From: an uncultured Kiritimatiellota bacterium
Lineage (GTDB): Bacteria; Verrucomicrobiota; Kiritimatiellia; RFP12; UBA1067
Assembly (NCBI GenBank): GCA_934675625.1
Contig: CAKURH010000123.1
Location: forward strand, 1 to 8,166
DNA: 8,166 nucleotides
Direction: 5' to 3'
Shown here: in pieces, positions 1 to 6,952 of the stretch
How the letters are laid out: every line of letters begins with the position of its first letter
How positions within the stretch are numbered: position 1 is the stretch's first letter
The notes under the pieces: generated by a model
Told to the model about the DNA's origin: nothing
The model's input: the letters and a program-made list of their open reading frames with translations, nothing else
The model's database searches: none
Position numbers and translations under genes: made by a program

Positions 1-25
1 TCAGTTTTTCGATGTGTAGCGACAT
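1..25 (-). CDS. Start of an unidentified downstream gene (first 8 codons, partial)
   Basis: An ATG at 25-23 opens a frame reading MSLHIEKL that stays open to the window edge. It is short, but the context is that of a real gene start: an AAAGG Shine-Dalgarno sequence lies five bases upstream, and a near-consensus sigma-70 promoter lies about 35 bases before the ATG. The surrounding DNA is AT-rich in an otherwise GC-rich window, as expected for a promoter and leader. The gene runs in the same direction as the hydrolase operon, but its own promoter and the 477-bp gap separate it from that operon. Eight residues are too few to name a family. A regulator would be plausible beside a glycan locus, but nothing here proves it. 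Confidence 0.55.
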
Positions 26-30
26 GTTGA

Positions 31-35
31 CCTTT
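31..35 (-). promoter_or_regulatory. Ribosome binding site of the left-edge gene
   Basis: The minus strand reads AAAGG here, followed by five bases (TCAAC) and then ATG at 25-23. Spacing and sequence fit a Shine-Dalgarno site and are the main reason for choosing that start codon. Confidence 0.55.
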
Positions 36-60
36 GGTAAAATAACGGGATAACGATATT

Positions 61-90
61 ATTATACAATAGAAGGTGCACTTCAGTCAA
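61..90 (-). promoter_or_regulatory. Sigma-70-type promoter reading leftward
   Basis: On the minus strand, TTGACT (90-85) is followed by an 18-bp spacer and a perfect TATAAT (66-61). The -35 box matches TTGACA at five of six bases and the -10 box at six of six. The predicted transcription start is near 54, giving a leader of roughly 28 bases before the Shine-Dalgarno-preceded ATG at 25. The box, spacer, leader and start codon are all correctly ordered, so chance is unlikely. It would drive the gene leaving the window on the left. Confidence 0.7.
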
Positions 91-120
91 TAGGGTACGC
101 AACATTTTGAAGATTAGTCA

Positions 121-138
121 GTCAGCCAACTGGCAAAC
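121..138. promoter_or_regulatory. Possible operator: imperfect palindrome upstream of the left promoter
   Basis: GTCAGCCAACTGGCAAAC is an inverted repeat with a perfect GCCA/TGGC core around an AC centre. Six of eight positions per arm match. It lies about 30 bases upstream of the -35 box of the leftward promoter, where an activator or repressor could bind. Size and symmetry resemble sites of LacI-type or similar helix-turn-helix regulators, but no regulator is visible, so this is only a candidate. Confidence 0.25.
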
Positions 139-180
139 TCGGGTTATACCATAATGGGGAACGTGGAACGCTCACGCCTC

Positions 181-256
181 GCGGATCACCGCCTGAACGG
201 CCGCGCGTCATTTCCAGAAGTGAATGCAAAGTGGCATTTGCGTTGAGCGCTGGAAA
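181..256. repeat. Inverted repeats in the non-coding spacer
   Basis: TTTCCAG (211-217) pairs with CTGGAAA (250-256). Between them, AATGC (223-227) can pair with GCATT (234-238), or GCAAA (226-230) with TTTGC (237-241), giving a possible nested stem-loop. A small GCGG/CCGC hairpin sits at 181-192. No convincing gene is present here: the only frame across it has no family features and no credible start. The segment may be the promoter-side end of the hairpin-rich region at 295-488. Confidence 0.35.
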
Positions 257-294
257 CAGGGGCCGGGATTGACGGAGAGTCGAAGACCCATGCG

Positions 295-488
295 CCCTCC
301 CCGGGGAGGGTTGTTGCGTTTACTTCCATAATCCCGTTTTCGGTATCATGTCCGCTTCCCGCCCTGGGCCGGGGAGCGGGTGCCCCACGGCCCAGGGCGC
401 AAAACCAAGACAGACAGGGGGCTGTCCCTGCCGGGACGCGATGCGTTTCAAGAGCGCATCCCCTCGTCAGCAGGCCTAAAGCGAGGCC
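295..488. repeat. Dense array of GC-rich hairpins downstream of the hydrolase operon
   Basis: Within about 190 bases there are consecutive inverted repeats: a perfect 16-bp palindrome CCCTCCCCGGGGAGGG (295-310); ATCCCG/CGGTAT around a TTTT loop with one mismatch (331-346); an 11-bp perfect stem (360-370 with 389-399); GACAG/CTGTC around GGGG (413-426), which competes with GTCCC/GGGAC (424-437); GATGCG/CGCATC (440-445 with 455-460); and GGCCT/AGGCC (473-477 with 484-488). The last lies 14 bases beyond the stop codon at 503-505. None is followed by a T-run in the leftward direction, so they are not ordinary intrinsic terminators. They could protect the 3' end of the operon mRNA, be a structured RNA, or be a REP-like dispersed palindromic element. 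Confidence 0.5.
360..399. other. Strongest hairpin of the array (11-bp perfect stem)
   Basis: The arms 360-370 and 389-399 are exact reverse complements (CGCCCTGGGCC-type arms). The stem can continue through GGGG (371-374) pairing with CCCC (383-386) after a two-base bulge, leaving an eight-base loop. It would be extremely stable as RNA. It may end transcription or block 3' exonucleases after the operon, but the absence of a following T-tract on either strand argues against a classical rho-independent terminator. Confidence 0.5.
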
Positions 489-502
489 GGGTAACAAGTC
501 GT

Positions 503-2350
503 TCATTCGCCGCGCAGCCGCCAGCCGAGCGGCGCGACCGCCGAGCCGTCCGGCAGGGCGTAGGGCCTGTCCGCATAGTTGACGACGATCTCCGTTCCGT
601 CCGACCAGCGCGTCGCGTAGACGCCCTCGGCGAGCTCCCGGTGTCCATCGATGAACAGATACTGAAGCCGCACCAGCCGCGCGTAGAGGTCGGCCCCCTC
701 CTTGATCGCCGCGACGGACCGCCGCAGCTCGTCGTCCGTCGCGCAGCCGAGGTCGCCCTTTCCCATCCAGTCGTTGCCGTTCGAGAGGAACTTCGAGTAG
801 AAGTAGAAGTTCGGGCGTCCGCCGTACTCGAGCAGCTTCAGCCGCCAGCACGGGGGCTGGACGGTGAAGTTCACCGTGGACGAGAACGGGTTCGAGACGA
901 TGAAGCCGTTGTAGACGATCTGGAAGATCGGCACGAGCCGCTTCACGAGCCCTTTGCCCGCGCGCCATTCGTCCGCGATCTTCATGGGGTCGTCGAACGA
1001 GGCGTACAGCACCGAGTCGAGCGACGCGGCGAAATGGTCCGCGCACCCTTCGCTCGCAAAGCCCCCGAACGCCCGTTTGGCCTCCTCGGCGCAAAGTCCC
1101 CAATACCGCGCGCCCTCCTTGAACGTGAGCGGGTGGCGCGGATCGCGGCAGTTCGGCGCCGGCAGGATGGACACGACGTCGAAGTAGCCCATCCCCCTGA
1201 ACCCAAGCGCCGCCATGCGGTCCATGTCCTTCGTCGCGAAGCGCTCATAGGCGCGCTGCGGGCAGATGCGATAGGGCCGTCCGCCGCCCCAGTCCATGCC
1301 GGGAACCTCCTTCGGCGTGCCGTCCGCGTTCTTGACCGTCCACTCGACATCCCAGCTGTCCGCGATGCGGTAGCCGTCGAGGAAGTTGCCGTGCGGCACG
1401 ATCAGGTAGCCCGCCGCGCGCGCTTCGGCAACCGCCTCCCTCAGCTTCGCGTCGCCGCCCAGAAGGGGTTCGGACGGGAACGACTGCGGCCAGCGGCCGT
1501 CATGCCCGCCGACGTTCCAGCCCACGAGGCAGAGCTCCGCGTTCGTGACGCCCTGCCGCTTCAGCTCGCGGACAATGTCCTTCACGCGCTCGAACGTGAC
1601 GCGCACCGTGAGCGGCGGCTCGTCTTCGGGCTGCTGGAACGGCATGGGGCTCGGCACGGGCTTCCACGCCTGACGGATGCGGATCTCCGGCGCCTCCACG
1701 GCCTGCCTGAGGACGGGGTTCGTCTTCACGCGCTCGGCAAGCGGCGTCACGGCCTTGCGGTCGAGCTGGTGCCGGCGGTAGCGCTTCGCGAGCGTCGCGT
1801 AGTCCGATCCGGCCGGGAACTTCCAGTAGGCGATGGACAAGTCCTCGTACGGCGCGCGGCAGAGTTCGGCGTCCAGCGTGCAGGAGAGCGCGTAGCGCCC
1901 GTCCGCCGCCGCGACGCGCAGGCCCGGATAATGGGCGAGCGACGTGATGACGGCGAGATACGCGCCGCGCGGCGTGCTCCAGCCGAACATGGGCAGGGGC
2001 ATGCGGATGCCGTCCGTCGCGTAGACGCCCGCGTCGCGGTCAAACTCGCCGTAGCGTCCGTAGGACGAGAACCAGTACCCCGCTTCGCCCTTTCGGGCGC
2101 GGGCGAAGTCCGGCGTCACGCAGAGTCCCGTCGCGCCTTTCGCGCGGATCTCCGCCGCAGACAGGCTCAGCACCCACCTGTCACCCGCGTCGGCGAGCGC
2201 CACGCGGTTCGTTTCGGCCGCGCCGTCCGCCTTCTGCCAGACGAGCTCCGCCGTCCCGTCCGCCGCGCCGGCGCGCAAGGCGCCCAGCAAAAGCCCCGCA
2301 GCCCCCAGGAGGATGGTGCGGCCCGTCAGATAAGAGGTCTTGTCCGTCAT
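503..2350 (-). CDS. Secreted (beta/alpha)8-barrel glycoside hydrolase, GH129/GH101-like (alpha-N-acetylgalactosaminidase type)
   Basis: A 615-residue protein with a signal peptide: Arg11, a hydrophobic core at about 12-25, and AGA before the likely cleavage after residue 29, so it probably acts in the periplasm or outside the cell. Residues about 30-240 look like a beta-sandwich, 250-560 like a TIM barrel, and the tail like a small beta domain. Candidate catalytic residues are Asp391 in GYFDVVS at a barrel strand end and Glu434 in FASEGCADH. A CP motif, GHDGRWP (about 282-288) and a following CRDPRHP loop also fit retaining enzymes of the GH101/GH129 type, which remove alpha-linked GalNAc from mucin-type glycans; length also fits GH129. 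The assignment is by motif memory, and related uncharacterised families (DUF5696-like) remain possible. The ATG at 2350 was chosen because AAGGAAG lies five bases upstream and the signal peptide begins there. It is 10 bp behind the fusion hydrolase gene, so co-transcribed. Confidence 0.75.
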   Translation of the reverse strand: MTDKTSYLTGRTILLGAAGLLLGALRAGAADGTAELVWQKADGAAETNRVALADAGDRWVLSLSAAEIRAKGATGLCVTPDFARARKGEAGYWFSSYGRYGEFDRDAGVYATDGIRMPLPMFGWSTPRGAYLAVITSLAHYPGLRVAAADGRYALSCTLDAELCRAPYEDLSIAYWKFPAGSDYATLAKRYRRHQLDRKAVTPLAERVKTNPVLRQAVEAPEIRIRQAWKPVPSPMPFQQPEDEPPLTVRVTFERVKDIVRELKRQGVTNAELCLVGWNVGGHDGRWPQSFPSEPLLGGDAKLREAVAEARAAGYLIVPHGNFLDGYRIADSWDVEWTVKNADGTPKEVPGMDWGGGRPYRICPQRAYERFATKDMDRMAALGFRGMGYFDVVSILPAPNCRDPRHPLTFKEGARYWGLCAEEAKRAFGGFASEGCADHFAASLDSVLYASFDDPMKIADEWRAGKGLVKRLVPIFQIVYNGFIVSNPFSSTVNFTVQPPCWRLKLLEYGGRPNFYFYSKFLSNGNDWMGKGDLGCATDDELRRSVAAIKEGADLYARLVRLQYLFIDGHRELAEGVYATRWSDGTEIVVNYADRPYALPDGSAVAPLGWRLRGE

Positions 2351-2362
2351 GTATTCTTCCTT
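2351..2362 (-). promoter_or_regulatory. Shine-Dalgarno site overlapping the upstream stop codon
   Basis: The minus strand reads AAGGAAG at 2362-2356, five bases before the ATG at 2350, and overlaps the TAA stop (2363-2361) of the preceding gene. It selects the ATG at 2350 over the in-frame ATG at 2368, which would place a charged MNKEEY stretch before the signal peptide. The arrangement favours re-initiation by ribosomes finishing the upstream gene. Confidence 0.7.
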
Positions 2363-5300
2363 ATTCATGTGTGTTTGAGAGGTTATGCACGCGCCAGCCG
2401 TCCGGCAGGCGGACAACGGGCGTGACCGCGCCGTTTTCCGGATGTCGCCACCCGATTTCCAAATCGCCCTCATCCGTCGGCAGGGTGACCTCGCAGAAGG
2501 CGAGCGGACTTTGCGGCGGCGGCTCGAACACGACCGTCCGCGCGGCGTAATCGATCTTCTTCACGCCGAGGATGTCGCGCACGAGCAGAACCGCCGCGTG
2601 GCTTGCGAACCCGTGACAGCAGCTGTGCGTAGGCTTGTCGAACTCCCACAGCGTCCCTGTCTGCGCCGCCATCGCGGCAAAGTAGCTGCGGCATTCCGCC
2701 AGAACCTTTTCTGACAGCCCCGCCCGCGACAGGCATTCCAGCCGCAGGTAGTTGCCGATGAAGGCGTTCGACGGCGCGATCTGCGGATGAGCGAGCGGCT
2801 TCTTGTCCGCGTCCAGCCGGGACGGGCCGAACGCCTCGACGAGCGTCCGCCACAGCGCCGGGTGCGTCTTCGGCGTCGCGACCTTGAAGAAAAAGGCGTA
2901 GTACTGACACGTCTCGGAAATGTCGTCCGGCACGACGGCGAGCGTGCCATCCGACTGCCGCACGGCATGGTCGCGGAACCACTGTCCGTCCCAGCTCTGG
3001 CGACGGACGGTCTCGCGCACGCGCGTCGCCTCTGCCGCGAGGTCGGGCCGTCCGTAGAGACGGTCCAGGGCGTCCAGCGTCTCCGCCCACAGCATGTTGG
3101 AGGGATAGTTCACGTCCTGCACCCACTTGTTCGCCTGCGACCATTCGACGAAGACCCAACCCGGAAGCTTCTCCAGGAGACCGTCCGCATTGCGGTAGCG
3201 CCAGAGAAACGCCAACAGCTTCTCGAGCCTCGGACGGAAGGACGCGACCAGCCGCGCGTCGCCGCCGCGCCGCGCGTACTCGTCGAGCTCGAGGACGAGC
3301 CACATCGCCCAGTTCGGAATGTAGTTGCCGTTCACGTGGTCGCCCGGATAGCACATCGGCAGCATGCCGTCCGCGATGTCGAAGGACTCCGCCCGCGCAT
3401 AGTTGTCGAGAAAGAGGTCTTCGAGCGCAAGCGAGCCCGTCAGCAGACGGCTGACGCGGGCGATGAAGAAACTGTCGCACAGCCACCCCGCCCGCTCACG
3501 GCTCGGACAGTCGGTGAACACATCGACGGCGTTCTGGGCGAACGTCTCCCGCGCCGCGTCGAACACGGCGTTCAGCGCAGCGTCCGAACTGCTGAACCGC
3601 GCCCGATAGACCTCCGCATTTTTATAACTGCGGATGTAGGGCGCGGAGACCGTCGCCAGTCCGTCCTTCAGGAAGAGATGAACATGGCGGAACGTGTTCG
3701 GCTCGAAGTTCTCCAGCCGGCAGACGCCGGGTGCCTTCAGGTCGTAGACGAACCCGAAGTCCGCGCCGAGTCTCAGCGGATTGACCTTCCCGTCCGTCAG
3801 CACCTCGTCGAACGTGACGACGAGGCGTCCCGGACGCTGACAGGCGACGGTCAGCCCCAGGAAGCCCGTGTCGTTGAGCCCGCCGTCGAGGAGCGCCCCC
3901 TTCCCGTCGCCGATCGTAACCGCTTCCGCTTGCACAGGCCGCGTCCGCGTCACATCGACGCGCGCGAGGACGTCGTGGACGTCGATCGCCAGTTTCTCCG
4001 TCGGAAAGGCATCGCGCACGGCGTCCCACCCGTTCCAGGTCACGTGCCGCTGCGGCGGCACGGTGCGCGCCGCGTCGTAGGCGACGTCCGTCTCGCCGAC
4101 GAAGGCAAGCGGCCGCGCGTCGAGGCGCGGCAACGAAACAAGCCGGGGGAGGAGCGGTTGCGCCGCCGTCCGTTCGAGCGCGACCGCATCCGCCACCGCG
4201 TTCGTGCGCCAGTCCGCAAAGTCCGGCGCGAGGGCATACGCCTCCGCGAAGCCACGCTGGAACGAGAACCGCGAACACCGCTGCACCTTCGGCAGAATGC
4301 GCGCCGCGAAGCCGTCCGGCGCACCCGTGGCCAACGCACTTTTCCCGCCCGCAAAGACCTCGGCCTGAAGGAAGCCAGAATCCCTGTGGACATAGTAGTT
4401 GCGCACGTTGTAGTTGAGGACTTCGATTGCAAGGGCGTTGCACCCGTCCCGGCAGGGGAGACGCCACGTGTCGACGCGATAGAAGCCGTTGGGCCCCCGC
4501 GCCGGGCCGTAGCCGACGAAAGCGCCGTTCAGGAAGACCCGGTAAAGGGAGGAGGCCGCAATCCGCACCTCGGCCGGCTGTCCCGCTTCCGCCGCAAAGT
4601 CACCGCGAAAGCCGAGGAAGACATTCTTCTCGTCCGCCCTGCCCGCCGCCCAGACCGGCTGGGCTCGCGCGAAGGCCGCCGCGTCGTCCTTCCGCTTCAT
4701 CTTGAACACGAGCGTCCCGCCCTGAAGGAGATCGGCATGACGAAGCTTGAAGTCGGTCAAGGCCCTTCCGTTCAGCTCGACTTCGGCGATCGTGCCACCG
4801 GGCGTGAAGTTCTCCGTGACGACCTTCAGCGACTTTCCGCCCGGCAGGGCCAGTTCGGCGCCCGGCACCTGCGGCGCACCGACGACGTATTCGCCACCGC
4901 ACGGGTCGAACGGATAGAACCCCAGGGCGCTGAAGACGTACCACGCCGACATCTGTCCGCAGTCGTCGTTGCCGCACAGCCCGTCGGGCGTCGGGCGGTA
5001 CTGCGTGTCGAAGACCTCCTTGACGTATTTCGCCGCGAGGTCGGGGCGTCCGAGGAGCGTGAAGAAGTAGATGATGTGGTGGCTCGGCTCGTTGCCGTGG
5101 GCGTACTGCCCGATCAGCCCCGTCACGTCGCTCACGCCGTTCTCGCCGTAGGCGACCGATGCGCCCGAGAAGAGTTCCTGCAGTTTCGCGAGCACCGCGT
5201 CGCGTCCGCCCAGCGCGGCGACGAGCTCGCCCGGATCCTGCAGGACGTGCCAGGTGTACTGCATGGCGTTCCCCTCCGTGAAGTCGTTCGGCTGAAACCA

Positions 5301-6869
5301 GCAGTGTCCGCATGCCTTCGGGTCGAACGGCTCGCGCCAGCCGCCCGCGGCGTTGCGACCGCGCGCGAACTTCGTCACGGGATCGAGCGCGTTCCGCCAG
5401 AGCCCCGAACGCCGCGCGAAGAACGTGGCCTCCTCCCTCTTGCCCAGCGCGGCGGCAAACCGCGCCGCGCAGGCGTCGTCGTAGGCGCCCTCGAAGAGGC
5501 GCGAGACGGACTCGCCCACGACCTTGTGACCCCGGCTGCCGCCCGTCAGCGCGTCGTACGGCAGGTAGCCGTACTTGTCGAGGAGCGGCCAGTCCTCCTT
5601 GAGCAGCCCCCACGTCGCATCGTTCGCCGCCGTGTGCTCCCGCGTCAGCGAGTCCTGAACGGCCCGCCACGCGAGATTGACATCGTAGTCCCGGAATCCC
5701 TTCAGGTAGGCGTCGACGATGACCGGCACGGCGTGATGGCCGATCATGCAGTGCGTGTCCGTTCCGCGCAGCCCCCAGATCGGCAGGTAGCCGTTCCGTT
5801 CGTAGACCCTGAGCAACGAGCGCACGAAGCCGTTCACCCGCTCGGGTGCCAGCAGCGTGTAGAGCGGATGCGCCGCGCGGAACGTGTCCCAGAGCGAAAA
5901 GGTCGAGTAGTCTTCGCGCCCGACGTCGCCGATGTCGTTCGGCTGGATCGCCGTGCGGTAGAGCGCGGCGGCGAACGAGGCGCGCACGGCGGGGTCTGTC
6001 CCCGGCACGAGACGGACACGCGAAAGCCAGTCGTCCCATTTCGCCCCAGTCTGCGCGGCGACGGCCTCAAGGGATTGCCCCGCCAGCTCAGCATCGAGAT
6101 TCGCGGCCGCGGCGGACGTCGCCGACAGCGCGAGCCGGACTTCCAGCACGCCGTCCGGCAGGACGCCAAAGTCGCAGACGCCGCCGTCGCGCGACACGAC
6201 CGAACACGAGAAGTCGAATGCGCAGAAGATCTCGTAGTCCACCCAGGCGCGCACCTTGCGCCGCGCGACGAGCCGCGTCGGCGAAAGCGCACGCAAGTCC
6301 GTCTCCTTCACGTAGGTTGCGAACACGCCCCAGAGCGTGCCATCGTCCTTGCCGCGCCGCGCGATCGTCCATTCAGGGTCGATTAGCAGCTTCGCGGACG
6401 TCTCCTTCGGATAGGTGAAGCGGTAGACGGCGCCGTGGGATGACGCCGCGACCGCGCAGGAGATCCCGTCCGCAAGATCGACCGCGTAGAAGCCGGGGCG
6501 CGCCTGTTCCTTTTCCTTCAGCATCCGCACCGCGCGCGGCGCGTTGCCCGTAAACGGCAGGAGGCCGAAGTCGCCGCCGCTCGGACAGCCCGTCCCGGAG
6601 AGACGCGTCTGCGAGAAGCGCCAGAGCCACCCGTCCCCGTGCTGGTAGCCCGACGTGTGCGCCCAGTCGCCGACGTATTTCTCGGACGAGGACGAGGTGT
6701 CGGGCCCCGCCTGCACGGCGCCGAACGGCGCGCACGCCGCCGGCGAGACATGGCCGAGCCCCTCCGTGCCGATGAACACGTCGATCGGTTCGGCCGCACC
6801 GACAGACGCATCCGCCGCCGCGACGCACAGGCTCAACAACGCCCAGCACAAAGCCAATGTATTCCGCAT
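2361..6869 (-). CDS. Secreted fusion enzyme: GH92 alpha-mannosidase plus GH78-like alpha-L-rhamnosidase
   Basis: A 1502-residue protein with a signal peptide at about 1-26. Residues about 28-725 are a full GH92 unit (calcium-dependent, inverting exo-alpha-mannosidases): GHVSPAACAPFG (39-50), LSGTGC with Asp100 (90-100), WDTFRAAHPLYTL (327-339), FTEGNAMQYTW with Glu532 as likely acid, GNEPSHH with Glu594, and GNDDCGQMSAW with Asp635/Asp636 in the base/metal region. A usually aromatic position after EGNA is Met536. Residues about 735-1502 are a GH78-like unit: beta domains (LYRVFLNGAFVGYGPARGP, carbohydrate-binding-like) then an alpha/alpha barrel with TDCPSRERAGWLCD (Asp1120, Glu1125, Asp1132), FVEWSQANKW, and TLWEF...CHGFASH (Glu1409, His1419). 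GH78 enzymes release terminal alpha-L-rhamnose, but this branch's substrate is uncertain. The frame is unbroken across the join. The start has no clear Shine-Dalgarno sequence but begins exactly at the signal peptide. First gene of the pair with the barrel enzyme. Confidence 0.9.
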   Translation of the reverse strand: MRNTLALCWALLSLCVAAADASVGAAEPIDVFIGTEGLGHVSPAACAPFGAVQAGPDTSSSSEKYVGDWAHTSGYQHGDGWLWRFSQTRLSGTGCPSGGDFGLLPFTGNAPRAVRMLKEKEQARPGFYAVDLADGISCAVAASSHGAVYRFTYPKETSAKLLIDPEWTIARRGKDDGTLWGVFATYVKETDLRALSPTRLVARRKVRAWVDYEIFCAFDFSCSVVSRDGGVCDFGVLPDGVLEVRLALSATSAAAANLDAELAGQSLEAVAAQTGAKWDDWLSRVRLVPGTDPAVRASFAAALYRTAIQPNDIGDVGREDYSTFSLWDTFRAAHPLYTLLAPERVNGFVRSLLRVYERNGYLPIWGLRGTDTHCMIGHHAVPVIVDAYLKGFRDYDVNLAWRAVQDSLTREHTAANDATWGLLKEDWPLLDKYGYLPYDALTGGSRGHKVVGESVSRLFEGAYDDACAARFAAALGKREEATFFARRSGLWRNALDPVTKFARGRNAAGGWREPFDPKACGHCWFQPNDFTEGNAMQYTWHVLQDPGELVAALGGRDAVLAKLQELFSGASVAYGENGVSDVTGLIGQYAHGNEPSHHIIYFFTLLGRPDLAAKYVKEVFDTQYRPTPDGLCGNDDCGQMSAWYVFSALGFYPFDPCGGEYVVGAPQVPGAELALPGGKSLKVVTENFTPGGTIAEVELNGRALTDFKLRHADLLQGGTLVFKMKRKDDAAAFARAQPVWAAGRADEKNVFLGFRGDFAAEAGQPAEVRIAASSLYRVFLNGAFVGYGPARGPNGFYRVDTWRLPCRDGCNALAIEVLNYNVRNYYVHRDSGFLQAEVFAGGKSALATGAPDGFAARILPKVQRCSRFSFQRGFAEAYALAPDFADWRTNAVADAVALERTAAQPLLPRLVSLPRLDARPLAFVGETDVAYDAARTVPPQRHVTWNGWDAVRDAFPTEKLAIDVHDVLARVDVTRTRPVQAEAVTIGDGKGALLDGGLNDTGFLGLTVACQRPGRLVVTFDEVLTDGKVNPLRLGADFGFVYDLKAPGVCRLENFEPNTFRHVHLFLKDGLATVSAPYIRSYKNAEVYRARFSSSDAALNAVFDAARETFAQNAVDVFTDCPSRERAGWLCDSFFIARVSRLLTGSLALEDLFLDNYARAESFDIADGMLPMCYPGDHVNGNYIPNWAMWLVLELDEYARRGGDARLVASFRPRLEKLLAFLWRYRNADGLLEKLPGWVFVEWSQANKWVQDVNYPSNMLWAETLDALDRLYGRPDLAAEATRVRETVRRQSWDGQWFRDHAVRQSDGTLAVVPDDISETCQYYAFFFKVATPKTHPALWRTLVEAFGPSRLDADKKPLAHPQIAPSNAFIGNYLRLECLSRAGLSEKVLAECRSYFAAMAAQTGTLWEFDKPTHSCCHGFASHAAVLLVRDILGVKKIDYAARTVVFEPPPQSPLAFCEVTLPTDEGDLEIGWRHPENGAVTPVVRLPDGWRVHNLSNTHE

Positions 6870-6884
6870 ACAATGTACAAAATC

Positions 6885-6903
6885 AGGTCAGACCTAAATT
6901 TAG
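6885..6903. promoter_or_regulatory. Overlapping palindromes upstream of the fusion hydrolase gene
   Basis: AGGTCAGACCT (6885-6895, symmetric about one base) overlaps the perfect 10-bp palindrome CTAAATTTAG (6894-6903). They lie 16-34 bases before the ATG at 6869, in the only AT-rich patch between two GC-rich genes. This is a reasonable place for a promoter or operator of the hydrolase pair. I could not find well-spaced -35 and -10 boxes, nor a Shine-Dalgarno sequence before the ATG, so the exact promoter is unassigned. Confidence 0.35.
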
Positions 6904-6952
6904 AATTTGGCGGGGTTTCACACCTCCCTTGCTGCGCGAAGGCCAGCGCGAT

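Noticed and set aside
295..330. Intrinsic terminator for plus-strand transcription (GC palindrome followed by TTGTTGCGTTT)
   Set aside because: It has a hairpin and a T-rich tail, but no plus-strand gene ends here, so I count it only as part of the hairpin array.
186..1103. 305-residue minus-strand frame covering the spacer and part of the barrel gene
   Set aside because: It overlaps the real gene out of frame and has no start with a ribosome binding site near the spacer. The part in the spacer (186-502) shows no family features and coincides with hairpin-forming DNA.
380..2425. 681-residue open frame on the plus strand opposite the barrel hydrolase
   Set aside because: Arginine-rich, low-complexity composition typical of the antisense of a GC-rich gene, with no recognisable domain; the opposite strand has a signal peptide, a family fold and a ribosome binding site.
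2351..2473. Longer start for the barrel hydrolase (frame open to 2473, ATG at 2368)
   Set aside because: The extension lies within the upstream gene, bears no signal peptide at its front, and would waste the Shine-Dalgarno site placed for the ATG at 2350.
2787..6386. 1199-residue open frame on the plus strand opposite the fusion hydrolase
   Set aside because: Striking in length, but its composition (Arg, Val, Glu, His rich) follows from GC-biased third positions of the true gene, and it matches no domain I know. The minus-strand GH92 and GH78 motifs are decisive.
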